Shown: piece after piece, positions 49,501-61,400 of the stretch
Numbering within the stretch: the first letter of the stretch is position 1
Layout of the letters: every line of letters begins with the position of its first letter
From: Dryomyza anilis
Taxonomy: Eukaryota > Arthropoda > Insecta > Diptera > Dryomyzidae
Direction: 5' to 3'
DNA length: 64,000 nt
NCBI GenBank assembly: GCA_951804985.1
Contig: OX638133.1
Location: forward strand, 68,134,867 to 68,198,866
Translations under genes and position numbers: made by a program
Notes under the pieces: generated by a model
Database searches by the model: none
The model's input: the letters and a program-made list of their open reading frames with translations, nothing else
What the model was told of the DNA's origin: nothing

Positions 49501-51002
49501 ATAAGTATAGTTATTTCATTTCTAAATATCACAAAAACTGTCAAATATTTGACATTACTAATTTGCAACTTTGGCAATGGTGTTTAAGGCACTATTACTT
49601 TTGAACCATCTTTGGCTTTCTTAGTGCACAAAAATCCAAAAAGTAAATATTTTTTTTATTGATTTAGCTGAAAGTCGTGTTATTATAACGTTTACCATTA
49701 TCGAACATTTCTAAAGTTAAATGCATATCTCTTACAGGTGAGGACATCGCACAACATCTGTAAAGATGCTCGCGTTCCGGCGCTGGGCTTCGCGGAAACA
49801 GCCGAGAAAGTCTTCGAATACGGTCCACAACGTCTGCGACCCTGGTCTAATTTTGCAAAGTATGTAAAAAATGTCGTTCTCCTTGGGTTTATTTAAATTT
49901 ATCTTCCATTATTTTTAGACAATTTGTAGACGGTTCACTAATGGCCACCTACTATGCCGCGGCCTGTGTGTATATGGTCTTCATTGCGACCTCCTTCCAC
50001 GATGTGATTAATTACGATTTGGGACTAAAGTGGGACGTGCGCATCTACATCGCCATGACCGTAATACCATGCCTCATTATAGGCCAGATAAGAGAACTGA
50101 AGTGGCTGGTGCCCTTCTCGGCCCTTGCCAACATCTTCATAGTGGTCACTTTCGGTATCACACTCTACTTTATGTTCAACGTGCCGCTGGTTGTCTCCGA
50201 CAAGCCGCTGATTGCCAAGGTTTCGCAGATACCGCTCTTCTTCGCGACGGTCATCTTCGCCATGGAGGGCATCGGTGTAGTAATGCCCGTCGAGAACTCG
50301 ATGAAGAAGCCACAACAGTTCCTCGGCTGCCCCGGCGTGCTGAACTGCGCCATGATCACCGTGGTCTCGCTGTACGCCATCATCGGTTTCTTCGGTTACA
50401 TACGCTACGGTGACACGGTGCGCGGCAGCATCACCCTCAATCTAGAGAAGGGCGACCCGTACGTTTATATTGCAGAATTTAAGTAGGCGAATTAATTGTG
50501 CTATAATTTTTTTCGTTTGCATTTCAGATTGGCGGACGCTGCTAAACTGCTGATGGCACTGGCCATTCTCTTCACCTACGGTCTACAGTTCTACGTGCCG
50601 AACGACATTCTCTGGCGCAAGATCAGTCACAAATTCTCCGAGAAGAATCACAATATTTCGCAGATTCTGCTGCGCACTGGAATCATATTGCTGAGTGGTG
50701 GCATTGCGGCCGCCATTCCTGATCTGGAGCCGTTTATTAGCTTGGTGGGCGCCGTTTTCTTCTCGCTGCTGGGTGAGTTTTATTTGCGCATTTCTCAGTG
50801 GCAATTTCAACATTAAAATTTATATTTTGTGCATGCAGGTATATTTGTGCCCAGTTTTGTGGAGACCGTTTATCTGTGGCCCAATAATCTGGGACGTTTC
50901 AAGTGGAAGCTGGTCAAGAACGTGGTGCTCGGCATTCTATCCATCTGCGCGCTGGTGGCGGGCGCCTCGGCGAGTATCAGCGAGATTATTGATATGTACT
51001 AG
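46524..51002 (+). CDS. SLC36/PAT-type proton-coupled amino-acid transporter, 6 coding exons, 456 aa
   Basis: Exons: 46524-46594, 46653-46881, 49738-49859, 49919-50458, 50528-50772, 50839-51002; all GT-AG and in frame. The ATG abuts an acceptor, so at least one non-coding 5' exon lies upstream. A hydrophilic N-terminus (1-52) precedes about eleven hydrophobic segments of an Aa_trans (amino acid/auxin permease) fold. Its first helix holds KSSLGTGILAMP (60-71), the SLC36 signature. Further family segments are FAMEGIGVVMPVENSMKKP, YGLQFYVP and PSFVETVYLWP. SLC36 members move small neutral amino acids with protons at the plasma or lysosomal membrane and, in flies, feed growth signalling. It resembles Drosophila CG8785, CG1139 and pathetic; CG8785 is favoured only because its neighbours here seem syntenic. 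Intron 2 is 2.86 kb; the others are 58-78 bp. Confidence 0.93.
46882..49737 (+). other. Intron 2 of the SLC36 gene
   Basis: AT-rich, without a bounded element. ORFs up to 126 aa (48716-49096) are T-rich and unlike known proteins. 49441-49475 shares the TTGTCTATATCTCGTAAACG words of the old repeat at 57640. Confidence 0.6.
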
Positions 51003-51290
51003 ACGCAATGCAACGTCTATCCACCATCCAGCACATCATGCATCAGAAATTCCAAAGACTTGCCCACGAACTCTGCGAATTTGAAGAGAGCGCATGCTTT
51101 GTTGCCTTCGACTGCATTTGAACGATATTAGGAGCCTCCCAAGCATAGTAGTTGACATTATTAGCTAGTTTTAAGCGTTATAGTTAGATTAGCATATATC
51201 ATAGTATTACAGCAGCTGCCTGCAGCAGTTGCCAAGTTCTGTACATAGACTTTAAACGAGGTATAAATAAGTGTGGCGACATGTGTAATC

Positions 51291-51296
51291 AATAAA
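51291..51296 (+). terminator. Poly(A) signal AATAAA of the SLC36 gene
   Basis: AATAAA 289 bp after the stop codon, within CAATAAATACACGC. Confidence 0.5.
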
Positions 51297-52177
51297 TACA
51301 CGCACATGGAAAATTTAAATACAAACAATTACAATGTTATGTACATGAAATTCCAATTTCAATAATAAAATATAAATAAAAAATACAGTTTTGAAAATAT
51401 ATTTATATAAGTAATGATTACATTAACGTTTATTATTTCACTTAAATACTTAAAACATTTAAATAAAATAGAACTTGATTTTTAGTATTGTTAAAATTTA
51501 ATTTAGATTATCACTGCTTCTTCCACATAGTTGACATAATTTCAAATACAACAATAATTTTCTACATTTAATTTTGAATTACTTTAATGGCTATATGTTG
51601 TAATTTTATTTTATGACAAAAGTAATTTCAAATATGTATAACTGCTATATATTTTAATTTTAATATTCAAAAACATGTAGGTATTTCTAATTTTAATATA
51701 ATTTTAGCATGTCTGGTTGCGTGATTTTCCTTTCGCGCTGTTGCCGAGTACGGCTTCCAAGGGAATCAAACAACTATTTCTGTATTAAGATAATTTATTA
51801 TATATTGTAATGTAATTATAATGTAAATTATGTTTCTACTAAATTTTCCAAATAAATCAAGCAATTAGTTAAAATTCAAAAACACTTGTCAACGGAATCT
51901 CATATGTAGTTTAAAACAGCACGCAAAAATACCGTCCATCTTGGTCAGAAAGTAAGTATATGGTCAGTAGATAAGTAGTAATAATTAAGGAAATATTTAT
52001 CTTATAAATAAAAGCTTCGTATATTTAGAAATAAACACGTAATAGTAGTAAAAAATAAATCATCACACAGGCGCTGCATGAATGTTGTGAGAGGAGTGAG
52101 TGGGCGATGGATGGTGGTCAGGTTCTCGTAACAAACCGAATGCATTTAAGTGAATTTTGCAATTAAACATATGGTTT
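51297..52177. other. Convergent 3' region between SLC36 gene and Iswi
   Basis: The two genes end toward each other. The 3' UTR of Iswi occupies the right part (below 52178). No other gene seen. Confidence 0.5.
51794..51799 (-). terminator. Candidate poly(A) signal of Iswi
   Basis: TTTATT on plus reads AATAAA on minus, about 380 bp past the Iswi stop codon. One of several possible sites. Confidence 0.35.
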
Positions 52178-52433
52178 CTACTTCTTCTTCTTCTTGGAGT
52201 TCTTCTCCGTGGACATGATTTCGGCCTTTCGTTTCTGATTCGCCTTGGTCTGCGGCGTTGTTGCTGGCGTGCCAGCATTCTTTGCTGCCTTCTTTTTCTT
52301 CTCCTGCCTCTCCTTCTCCTCCAGTTCGAGATTTTCACGCTCAATCAGCGTGATGAGCGTATTACAACGGCGTTGCAGTTCCAGAGCTGTGCGCGATTTA
52401 ATAAACCAATCGAAGCGGAACTGTGGCGAGGCT
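52178..52433 (-). CDS. Iswi: Iswi exon 7: C-terminal half of SLIDE and Lys-rich tail
   Basis: Listed separately because it lies 5502 bp from exon 6 and is easily missed. After the acceptor TTTTAG the single base A completes the CGA arginine begun in exon 6 (CG|GTGAGT). The frame then gives [34 protein letters not shown], an [14 protein letters not shown] stretch and a final KKKKK before TAG. This matches the end of Drosophila ISWI, so the exon is genuine, not a retrocopy fragment. Confidence 0.95.
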
Positions 52434-55400
52434 CTAAAACAGTTGTTGTTGGAAAAATCTAGTATTATTTGCTGATTACAGACTATTTAAGTTGTATACA
52501 ATAATTTATCTTAAATTTTATGTAATTAAATGGATTATTTTTTGCTATTTGTGGAACTATCGAAAAATGACACATCTGGAAAAGGCCGCTGCACAGTGAT
52601 TTGATATTCAGAAAAGGCGTAAAAATTTATAACTTGTAAAATTGAAATATTTAAGTCAAATTTCTTCTTTGATATAGATAGACCATTATCATAGTTGCCA
52701 GTTTTGCAGGAAAAATACGGCTTATGGAAATTGTCTGTACTTGCGGAAAATAATTTCTTACAATAGGGAAATTTCTCACGTGTGAATATCCCACAAGAAC
52801 AAAATGCAGTTAGACGGTGGGAATTTGTGAGAATTGTGTGAGAATTGGTGGGAATTTGTGAAAATTTCTCTCTTTGGAATATTGTACGAATTGCATGAGG
52901 GAAAAAGGCATTTCGTGTTAGAATTTCATCTGGCAACCGTGCCCCTTATCTTTAATTAGAGACTTTGGTATAAAAATCTAATGATAGAAAAAAAAGAAAT
53001 GTTAAATTTGAAGAGTCATTTTGTATGTATGCTGTCTCATTCGGTCATAGCGCAAAGGGGTGTGGCACATCCCATATTACCATAGCAATAAAAAAACTCC
53101 TGACCTCCTAAGAGTAATGTTATAAAAATGGAAATAAAGGAGCATATTTAAATTATAATTGCCACGTAAAAAATGGTCATAAATGGAGAAAGGGGCATGA
53201 TATCTCATATATAACCCGAATTTAAAAATGTAGAAACTTCTGACATACTCAGAGTAGAGTTAAACGACAAATAAAAACTTCACACGGGTCCAGCTATATG
53301 GTATAAAAATCAGAGGGATCGACTTAGTAACAATCGAGATATCACATATTTAACTTCAATTGGCTATAGCATCTAAACGGAGCACCGTATAGAGGTCAGA
53401 GGTGTGTCTGATACTTTTTTGAAATGGGTTGTGTGTGTCTCATTGTAAATTTAAATACAAAATTGTTTGAATGTAATTAAAAAGTAATACGAAATTACCA
53501 TACATGTATTAGGAATGAAGTGTAATTAAATTATAATCGAAATTGAATTTATTTTTGCTCACGTGTAAACATTATTACATTGTCCAGCAGAATCTGTCAA
53601 ATTTACTATAAAATTTGGCAACGTTGTGCAGCATTTTCTACCTACGCCATATTTTGCCATCATTTGAACATATCAGACATGGGCATTCACAATTACAAAA
53701 ATTTTCAATTACACAGAAAAAAATATTGTACGTATATATAACAATTGATATTAATAGCAAACAAAATCGTATTCCAATTAAAAATATGAATGTATTTACT
53801 AATTAATTAATTGTATTTACACATATTTTTAATTAAAATATTAATAGGAATTAATTTAATATAATTTCAATACAACTAAATCTTTAATAGTATTAACTAC
53901 TTTTATTTGTTACTTTTGATTTATTCATTTTCTTAAATTGCAACACTGTTTTTTTCTTCTGGCTTTCATTTTGTTTTTTGTTTGTGCGTCTCGTGCATCG
54001 GCGGCGTCGTTCAGTTTCTTCTAACATTATTTTCTTCTACGTTGCGGTTTTAAAATAGAATATTACATTATTTAGTGAATGTTATTAAAGCATTAAAGGG
54101 CTCAATTTATTTTTGAGGTCAAGAATTTGAACAAACAGCTTATGATGCTCATTTTGTTGCATATTGAATCATTAAAAAGCGAATATCAAATTTTATGTTT
54201 GACTCAATTAATTGGCCCACCTGCAGAAGTTGTGAAAACTGACTTCGGTAAAACATTTACAAAGCATATCAAACAGTATAAATACTTATTTAATATTTAT
54301 TTTATGTTATATATTCGACAAATATTTTATTTAATTTAACAAAATATTTAATTGATCCAATTTCTATCGAATGAAATTTTTAATTGATGTTACTAATTAA
54401 TTAATTAATTAATGATTTAAAAATACCCAATAAAAAATATAATCAATATGACAAAAAATTAATTAATGTTTCTCCAATTAACATATTCTCATTATTACGA
54501 ATATGGGATTCAATGCTACTAAAAGTTACATCGGCTGAGTTTCAATTAAAAATTAATTGGATTGATTAACATTTTAGTTATATTTACACACTTTTTTTTC
54601 TGTGTGTACAATTACATGTAATTGTAATTAATAAAATTCCAATTACAATTACATGTAATTGTAATTGAAAATTTTGCAATTACAATTACATTTAATTGCA
54701 TATTAGACTAATTTTTTCCAATTACAAAAAAAATTTAAAAATGTAATTGAAAAAAATGTAATTGAAGCTAAAAACGGAACCATTAATTTTTTTTCAATTA
54801 ATTACATGAAAAATTAATGTATTACAGCTGAAGACGGTAATTACGAACACTCAATGGAACTTTTCTTGGATGAAACTGTTCCAATGGGCATAGATTCACA
54901 TCCATGTGCGTCATTGGAATTTTTTTGGATGCATCTGTTCCAATGGGCATAGATTCACATCCAGGTGCGCCATTGGAACTTTTTTGGACGAAACTGTTCC
55001 AATGGGCATAGATTCACATCCAGATGCATCATTGGAACTTTTTTGGATGAAACTGTTCCAATGGGCATAGATTCACATCCAGGTGCGTCATTGGAACTTT
55101 TTTGGATGCATCTGTTCCAATGGGCATAGATTCACATCCAGGTGCGTCATTGGAACTTTTTTGGACGAAACTGTAACAATGGGCATAGATTCACATCCAG
55201 GTGCGTCATTGGAACTTTTTTGGATGCATCTGTTCCAATGGGCATAGATTCACATCCAGATGCATCATTGGAACTTTTTTGGACGAAACTGTTTCAATGG
55301 GCATAGATTCACATCCAGATGCATCATTGGAACTTTTCTTGGATGAAACTATTCCAATGGGTATAGATTCACATCCATGTGCGTCATTGTAACTTTTTTG

Positions 55401-58400
55401 GATGCATCTGTTCCAATGGGTATAGATTCACATCCAGGTGCATCATTGGAACTTTTCTTGGATGATCCATTTACTTACTTACTTTTAATGTCTATTACAT
55501 ATTTCAAATTACATTTTTCAAAATGTAATTATAATTGAAAAAAATTCAATTACAATTACAAGCAATTGTAATTGAAAAAAATTCAATTACAATTACAAGT
55601 AATTGCAATTGACAAAAGTTCAATTACAATTACATATAATTGTAATTGCTCGTGTAATTAATTACAAAATGTAATTGATAATGCCCAACTCTGGAACATA
55701 TTGATGTTTAAAAACAAACGAAAACAGGAATTGGATTTAAATAAATGTATTCTTCCAACATTCTTCTTGTATACGAAGTTGGCACTCGTTGAGCAGAATT
55801 TTCTACCTACGGCTCTTTTGTCGTCGTTTGAATCATACTGATGTTCGAAAAGAAACAAAAAAGGAATTCTTGTATATAAAGTTGACACTCGTTGATAGGC
55901 ATTTTCTTCGTACGTGTCTTTTGTTGTTCGTTGAGAAAACGTATTCGCGTCGGTAATAATTTTGTTATTTGTAAATTAAATAAATATATAAATTGTGTTA
56001 TAAAAAGTACTAATAGTAGCCGCGGTAGCTCAGTGGTTAGTGCGTTGGACTGCGAGCCGAAAGGTCCCCGGTTCAAGCCTGGACTGGGGCTAATAACATC
56101 TTTTCATAGAAAACATTTTTCTATACCGCGCTACCTCTCGGCAGTAAATGGCAAACCTACGAGAGTAAAACCATTGCCTATGAAAAGCTCTCACTCGCCG
56201 TTCGGATTCGGCAATAAACTGTAGGTCCCACCACTTTGAGTACAAATATAACACGCACAGCTCAAAATGGTGAGAGAGCTCGGCCGAAGTTTTATATGTA
56301 GCGCCAAACTATTATATTATATTAATAGTAACAGAGTATAATAAAGTGCAGTATATAATTTCTGAAACTAATGTGAAACCACAAATACAAATCAGTGTTT
56401 CGATTTTCAAACAGAATTTGGCATGTTTTTTTTTACAAAAGCTTCCGTGAATTCCCTGCCTACGCTATGTGCTGTGTTGAGATCAACTGTAACTGTACCA
56501 AATATAAAGCGAGCCTGGATCGTCTGGTTTAGTGTCTGCTGGTGCAATTGTGCATTCATTGATGCTGTCACTCGTACTTGCAGTTTTAAACGAATTATTT
56601 ATTTATGCATTTAAAAATTTGTATATGTATTCAATTATTATGAATATTATTATAAATATTTAAATATGTTTCTATGCAAACATACTACTTTTTGTACTGA
56701 AACAACTGATATGTTTCACTGGAAACATATTTATATTAAGGTCGTTCAAAATCATGTTTTAATTTGAACATATTTATGTTTCGGTTCAAATATTTATTTT
56801 GCTTGGATGTAGTAATTATTATGGTTTCATTAGAACATACACCATTTTAAGGGGCAATATTAAAATGTTTCCGTGATATTATAATATAAGTCAGAGCTCA
56901 TTACAACACTGTTCAAGCCTCAATACAACCCTGTTTACAAATAATTTATCAGTCAATTATATATTATGTTTACATAAAATTCCAAACATACATGTTAATG
57001 CCTGCAAAATTATGTTTGGGAGAGCCCTTTTTTTTGCAGCGTGAACTTATAATTCGTGGGTGCTGATTTTGACTGCATACTCAGTTGGTTTCTATTATGT
57101 AACATTTTAAATAATTAAAAAAATTAAATGAACTTTTCGATATTAGACGCTTTTATCCGTGAAAAAATTTATTTCCGAGATTTAAGCAAAATAACTTCAA
57201 AGTTTGTGAAAAAAATTAAAATGGACAAAAATGCTAAAAAAAAATTGCAAAAAATTAAAAATGAAATGAATAAAAAACGTTATGGACAAAACGTTAATGG
57301 ACAAAAATGCTAAAAATGATTTTTATGCCCAGTTATATAGCCATATATTCTCTTTAAACTCTCATTTAAGAAAATAAATTACGACTTTTAGTTAAAAATT
57401 TATAATTAGGCAACATTTTTGAACTTGATAAATTTAACAAGTAAAATAATGTTGTATTTATTTAATGTAGTATTTAAGACTTTTAAAGCAAGAGTCGTAA
57501 TATATTTTCTTAACGGAATTTTAAAGAGGATACATGGCCCTTCATAAAAATTCATAAACATAATTTTAAACATTTTTGATTATTAAGTAACAACATATTT
57601 TATTACCAAATGTTTCAATTTTTTGAAAAAATTTGAATTTCTTTTGCTTATATCTCGTAAACATTTTTTTTTCATTCGAATAAGCAAATTTCTGCGATAT
57701 TTTCTGCATCTAATATCGAAAAGATAATTTCAGTATTTTCTTCTATTAGAATTTTAAAAATAAAAGAAGGCCAATATAATGGGAAACTGAAAAATGGACT
57801 AAATCTCAAAAACTAGAGCAATTTTAAGTAACTATTATATGCCCATGCCTCATACGGAAACTAAAACGTTACAAAATTTTGTATGAAAATTTCCACATCC
57901 AAATTCTTTTGGAAATCTCTAAGTTAAATACTCACCGTATGGCTGCACGCAATTCCTCATATACATTTTCCTTGTCAAAGCCCAGTTTGTGCAGCATGCA
58001 GACCAGAAAACGATCCTCAACCTCCGAGTAATTCTTGCCCTTATTATTGCCATATTGCAAGCGCAACTGATGGAATGGTGCACGATAACGAGACATCTGA
58101 AAGACAACAAATAGCCAACAAGCATAAGTAACGCATGCAATTTGAGTTTGCTTGATTTTGATTAAATTACCTTTTGATCCAGCGCCTTCTTTATTGATAA
58201 ACGACGTTGTATCTTTGCTTCGCCGCGCTCAATCTGACCCATAATACGCTCAATGTCCTGCAGCTCGTGACAGCGTTCCCAGAATACTGCATTGTATTCG
58301 ATGACTTCCTCGGGTGTCTTGCCCTCCACATCCTTGGCAATGTTTTCGATGTCATCGCGTCCATACTTTTCGTTCGCCTTAATGAACTGATTAAAGTCAC

Positions 58401-61400
58401 GTTTGCTCCACAATGTGAATCCCTGCGTGAGCAGCGACTCTTTCTCGGCCAACTCCTCCTCGGAGAGCTGCTCTGCCTCGTCGATCTTGCGCTGTTCCTC
58501 ACGCTGCACCTTCGTAGCCTCTGAACCCAATTCGGAATTCTTGGGCACCTTGTAGCTGACCGTCTTGCGGAAGTAGTAAATCTCCTGATCGAGCAGCTCG
58601 AACAAGCGCGGTGGAAAGAATTGAAAGTCTTGCACTATAGGCTGTTTGGGCGGACGCGGTGCCTTGGGTGCCTTAGGCTCGGAGACGCGCAATGCCTCCC
58701 GGAAATATGCGTCAACAGCATAGTTAGCTTTACGTTCACGCTTTGGTGGCTCAATCCAGGAGCCAAGAGCGTTAAGTTTTTGCTTTTCGCGATAATCTTC
58801 ACCCTCAAATTGATAGACAGAAGTCGAAGCTCCTGCCTCGCCGTTTGTGTCCACGGTGAAGGTGCGCAACGAACTTTCACCCATCTGGTCCATCTTCGCC
58901 TTCTCCTCCATCGTTTTGGCCTCGCCACGCTCTAGAATTGTGTCGATGTCTTCGTCGGTCAGCTCCGAGTCTTTGGAGGCAAACACGTGATTGGCGCCAA
59001 AACGAATAATATTCAGCATTTCATCTTTATTAAGCTGCGTTGTGCGATTGTCGACTAGACGACCCTGCTGAATGACCAGCTTATCCAGGCGCAATTTTAC
59101 CTCGGCACGCTCGACGATTTTCTCTTCCACGGTGTTTTCAGTAATGAACCTAAACACACGAACCTGCTTCTTCTGGCCAATACGATGAGCACGATCCATA
59201 GCCTAGAGTACAACAAACAAAAATTTAGATGTGACTAATAGCAGTACTCATTTTTCTCTTCGACATCCCATACATCAATTCTATATAATTCGGTGGTGCT
59301 GATTTTGATGGAATACTAATTTTTATTCTTTTACGTAACGATTTTGAGAAAATTGCAATCGAATTTTAAGTCGATCTCAGCCACTACTTGAAATAAAACA
59401 AATATAGTACTGTTGAAAATTAATTTTTCAGAAAATCTCCTAAAGCAATTTTTCTTTTAAGTGTCAAGACTAATTTAAATATACTAAGAAATTTTAATAT
59501 TCCAATATGTTAAGATATTTAGATCTAAACTGGGAAATTATTTTTTAGGATAGACCACGCTATCAACATTTTTTTTAATTTCTGATGATACGATTTTTAA
59601 AATATCCAAGTTTTTCCTTTAGTTAGTTTTACTTTTTTAATGCATGTACCACAATTTACCAAAAACCTTTAGTCCCTCATATATACAATGTTCATGTCAC
59701 TCACTTGTAAATCCATCTGTGGATTCCAATCCGAGTCGTAGATTATAACCACATCGGCCGTTGCCAAATTAATACCGAGACCGCCGGCACGCGTCGACAA
59801 CATAAAGATGAACTTTGTGCTGTTCTCCATGTTATATTCCTGTATCTGTCGGTTACGGTCCTCGTGTGGCGTCTGTCCATCCAGACGACAATACTGATAA
59901 TTGCGCCACAGACAGTAGTCCTCGAGTATGTCCAGCATGCGCGTCATCTGCGAGAAGATCAACACGCGCGATCCTTGCGCCTGTAATTTGGGCAGCAATT
60001 TGTCCAAAATCGTCAACTTGCCCGAATTATAAACCAAATGTGTGTCCGTGGTATAGGGTGGTCCGGGCTCTGCTCCATCGAATAGATATGGGTGATTGGT
60101 GCACTTGCGCAGCTGCATCAGAATATTCTGCAAGCGCATTTTTTCCACCTTACCGGCGCCATTTACCACATCGATGTCTTTTAAGAGCACCTTGGTATAC
60201 CACTCGCGCTGCATCTTTGACAGGCCCACAAATATTTTCAGTTCTTTTTTTGGTTTCAGGCGCTTCTCCACTTCGGCCTTGAGACGACGCAACAAAAACG
60301 GCTTTAACACCGCATGCAGACGTTGAATCAAAGCGTCATCGCCCAAACAAGTGTTGGTGTTGAACCACTGATCGAAGTCCTCCGATGAATTGAAGACATC
60401 CGGCAGCAGAAAATTGAGCAGTGCCCACAATTCGTGCAAATTGTTTTGCAATGGTGTGCCCGTAATTAGCAGACGGTTTGCGGTTTTGAACTCGCGCAAA
60501 ATCTCAGATAATTTGGATTTTTCATTTTTGATGCGATGCGCCTCATCGATGACCATGTACCGCCAGTTGAACTTTTTAAAGACTGACTTCTCGCGAATGC
60601 ACATTTCGTACGAGGTGACGCAAACATCCCATTCACCTGGCAGCAGCACGTCGCGTATGAACGTATTGCGCGCCTCTTGGTCACCAATTAGGCAGACGGC
60701 ACGCATCGATGGGCACCACTTTTTGAACTCCAGCACCCAATTCTGCAGCGTCGACTTGGGCACGACTACAATATGCGGTCCGGCTTGGTTTCTAAGGAAT
60801 TATATATCATATAGAAATTGTTTTTGATAAATTTAAAAAATACTTATGCACAAAAGGTAGCTCTTTGAGTAGAACATGACTGAAATCTTTAAGAAAATCA
60901 AACATGTATTTCTGGAAATGAACTAAGCCATCAAAATCGTGATTAAAACAGCACTTAAACCATTTTATGCTTATAAAAATGACACTGAGGAATCTTTAAA
61001 TTCAGCTAACTTATAGAATTGGACAGGCATTTCTTTGTATTTTTGCAAAATACCAATAAAATTATTTGTAGTTTTTCGACTTGGAGCTTTACATGAATTT
61101 TATAAAAAACTTTTAATTTTTTAACTACTTTAAAACTAACCTCCTGAATTTTTAAATGTATTTTATCAATTTTATTTATATTTCAGCCAGTTATATTTTA
61201 AGTTGCAGTGCTTCCCTGTCGTTTATAACTTACTTAAAGTGCTTCAAATAGCCCAAGAGTGATATGGTTTGCAAGGTTTTTCCTAGACCCATTTCATCGG
61301 CCAGAATTCCGTTAATGCCATTTTCGTACAGCGAAATCATCCAGTTCAAACCGCGCACCTGGTAGTCACGCATCTCGCCACCTTTGATGAAGCTGGGCGA

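Larger units (their letters stand above)
53674..55693. mobile_element. hAT-type non-autonomous element, 2020 bp, with internal minisatellite
   Basis: The ends are CAGACATGGGCATT and, reverse-complemented from the right, CAGAGTTGGGCATT, matching the hAT terminal consensus CAGNGNTGGGCA. GAACATAT is duplicated at 53666-53673 and 55694-55701 (8 bp, as for hAT). Both subterminal regions are made of CAATTACA/TGTAATTG words in inverted arrangement. The interior holds a 59-bp minisatellite (54856-55463) and a nested MITE (53712-54606). No transposase. It lies in intron 6 of Iswi. Confidence 0.9.

Noticed and set aside
49941..50486. Separate 181-aa gene starting at the ATG at 49941
   Set aside because: It is exon 4 of the SLC36 gene. 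The frame is open upstream to the acceptor at 49919 and reading past the donor at 50459 adds a false tail.
52063..52344. Arg-rich 93-aa minus ORF (RRRR runs)
   Set aside because: A frame-shifted reading of the Lys-rich C-terminal exon of Iswi.
54856..55463. CRISPR-like or protein-repeat array
   Set aside because: Units are contiguous 59-60 bp without unique spacers, the period breaks the reading frame, and the array lies in an animal intron.
60096..60827. Plus-strand ORFs over the Iswi ATPase exons (up to 155 aa)
   Set aside because: Antisense shadows of a conserved coding exon.
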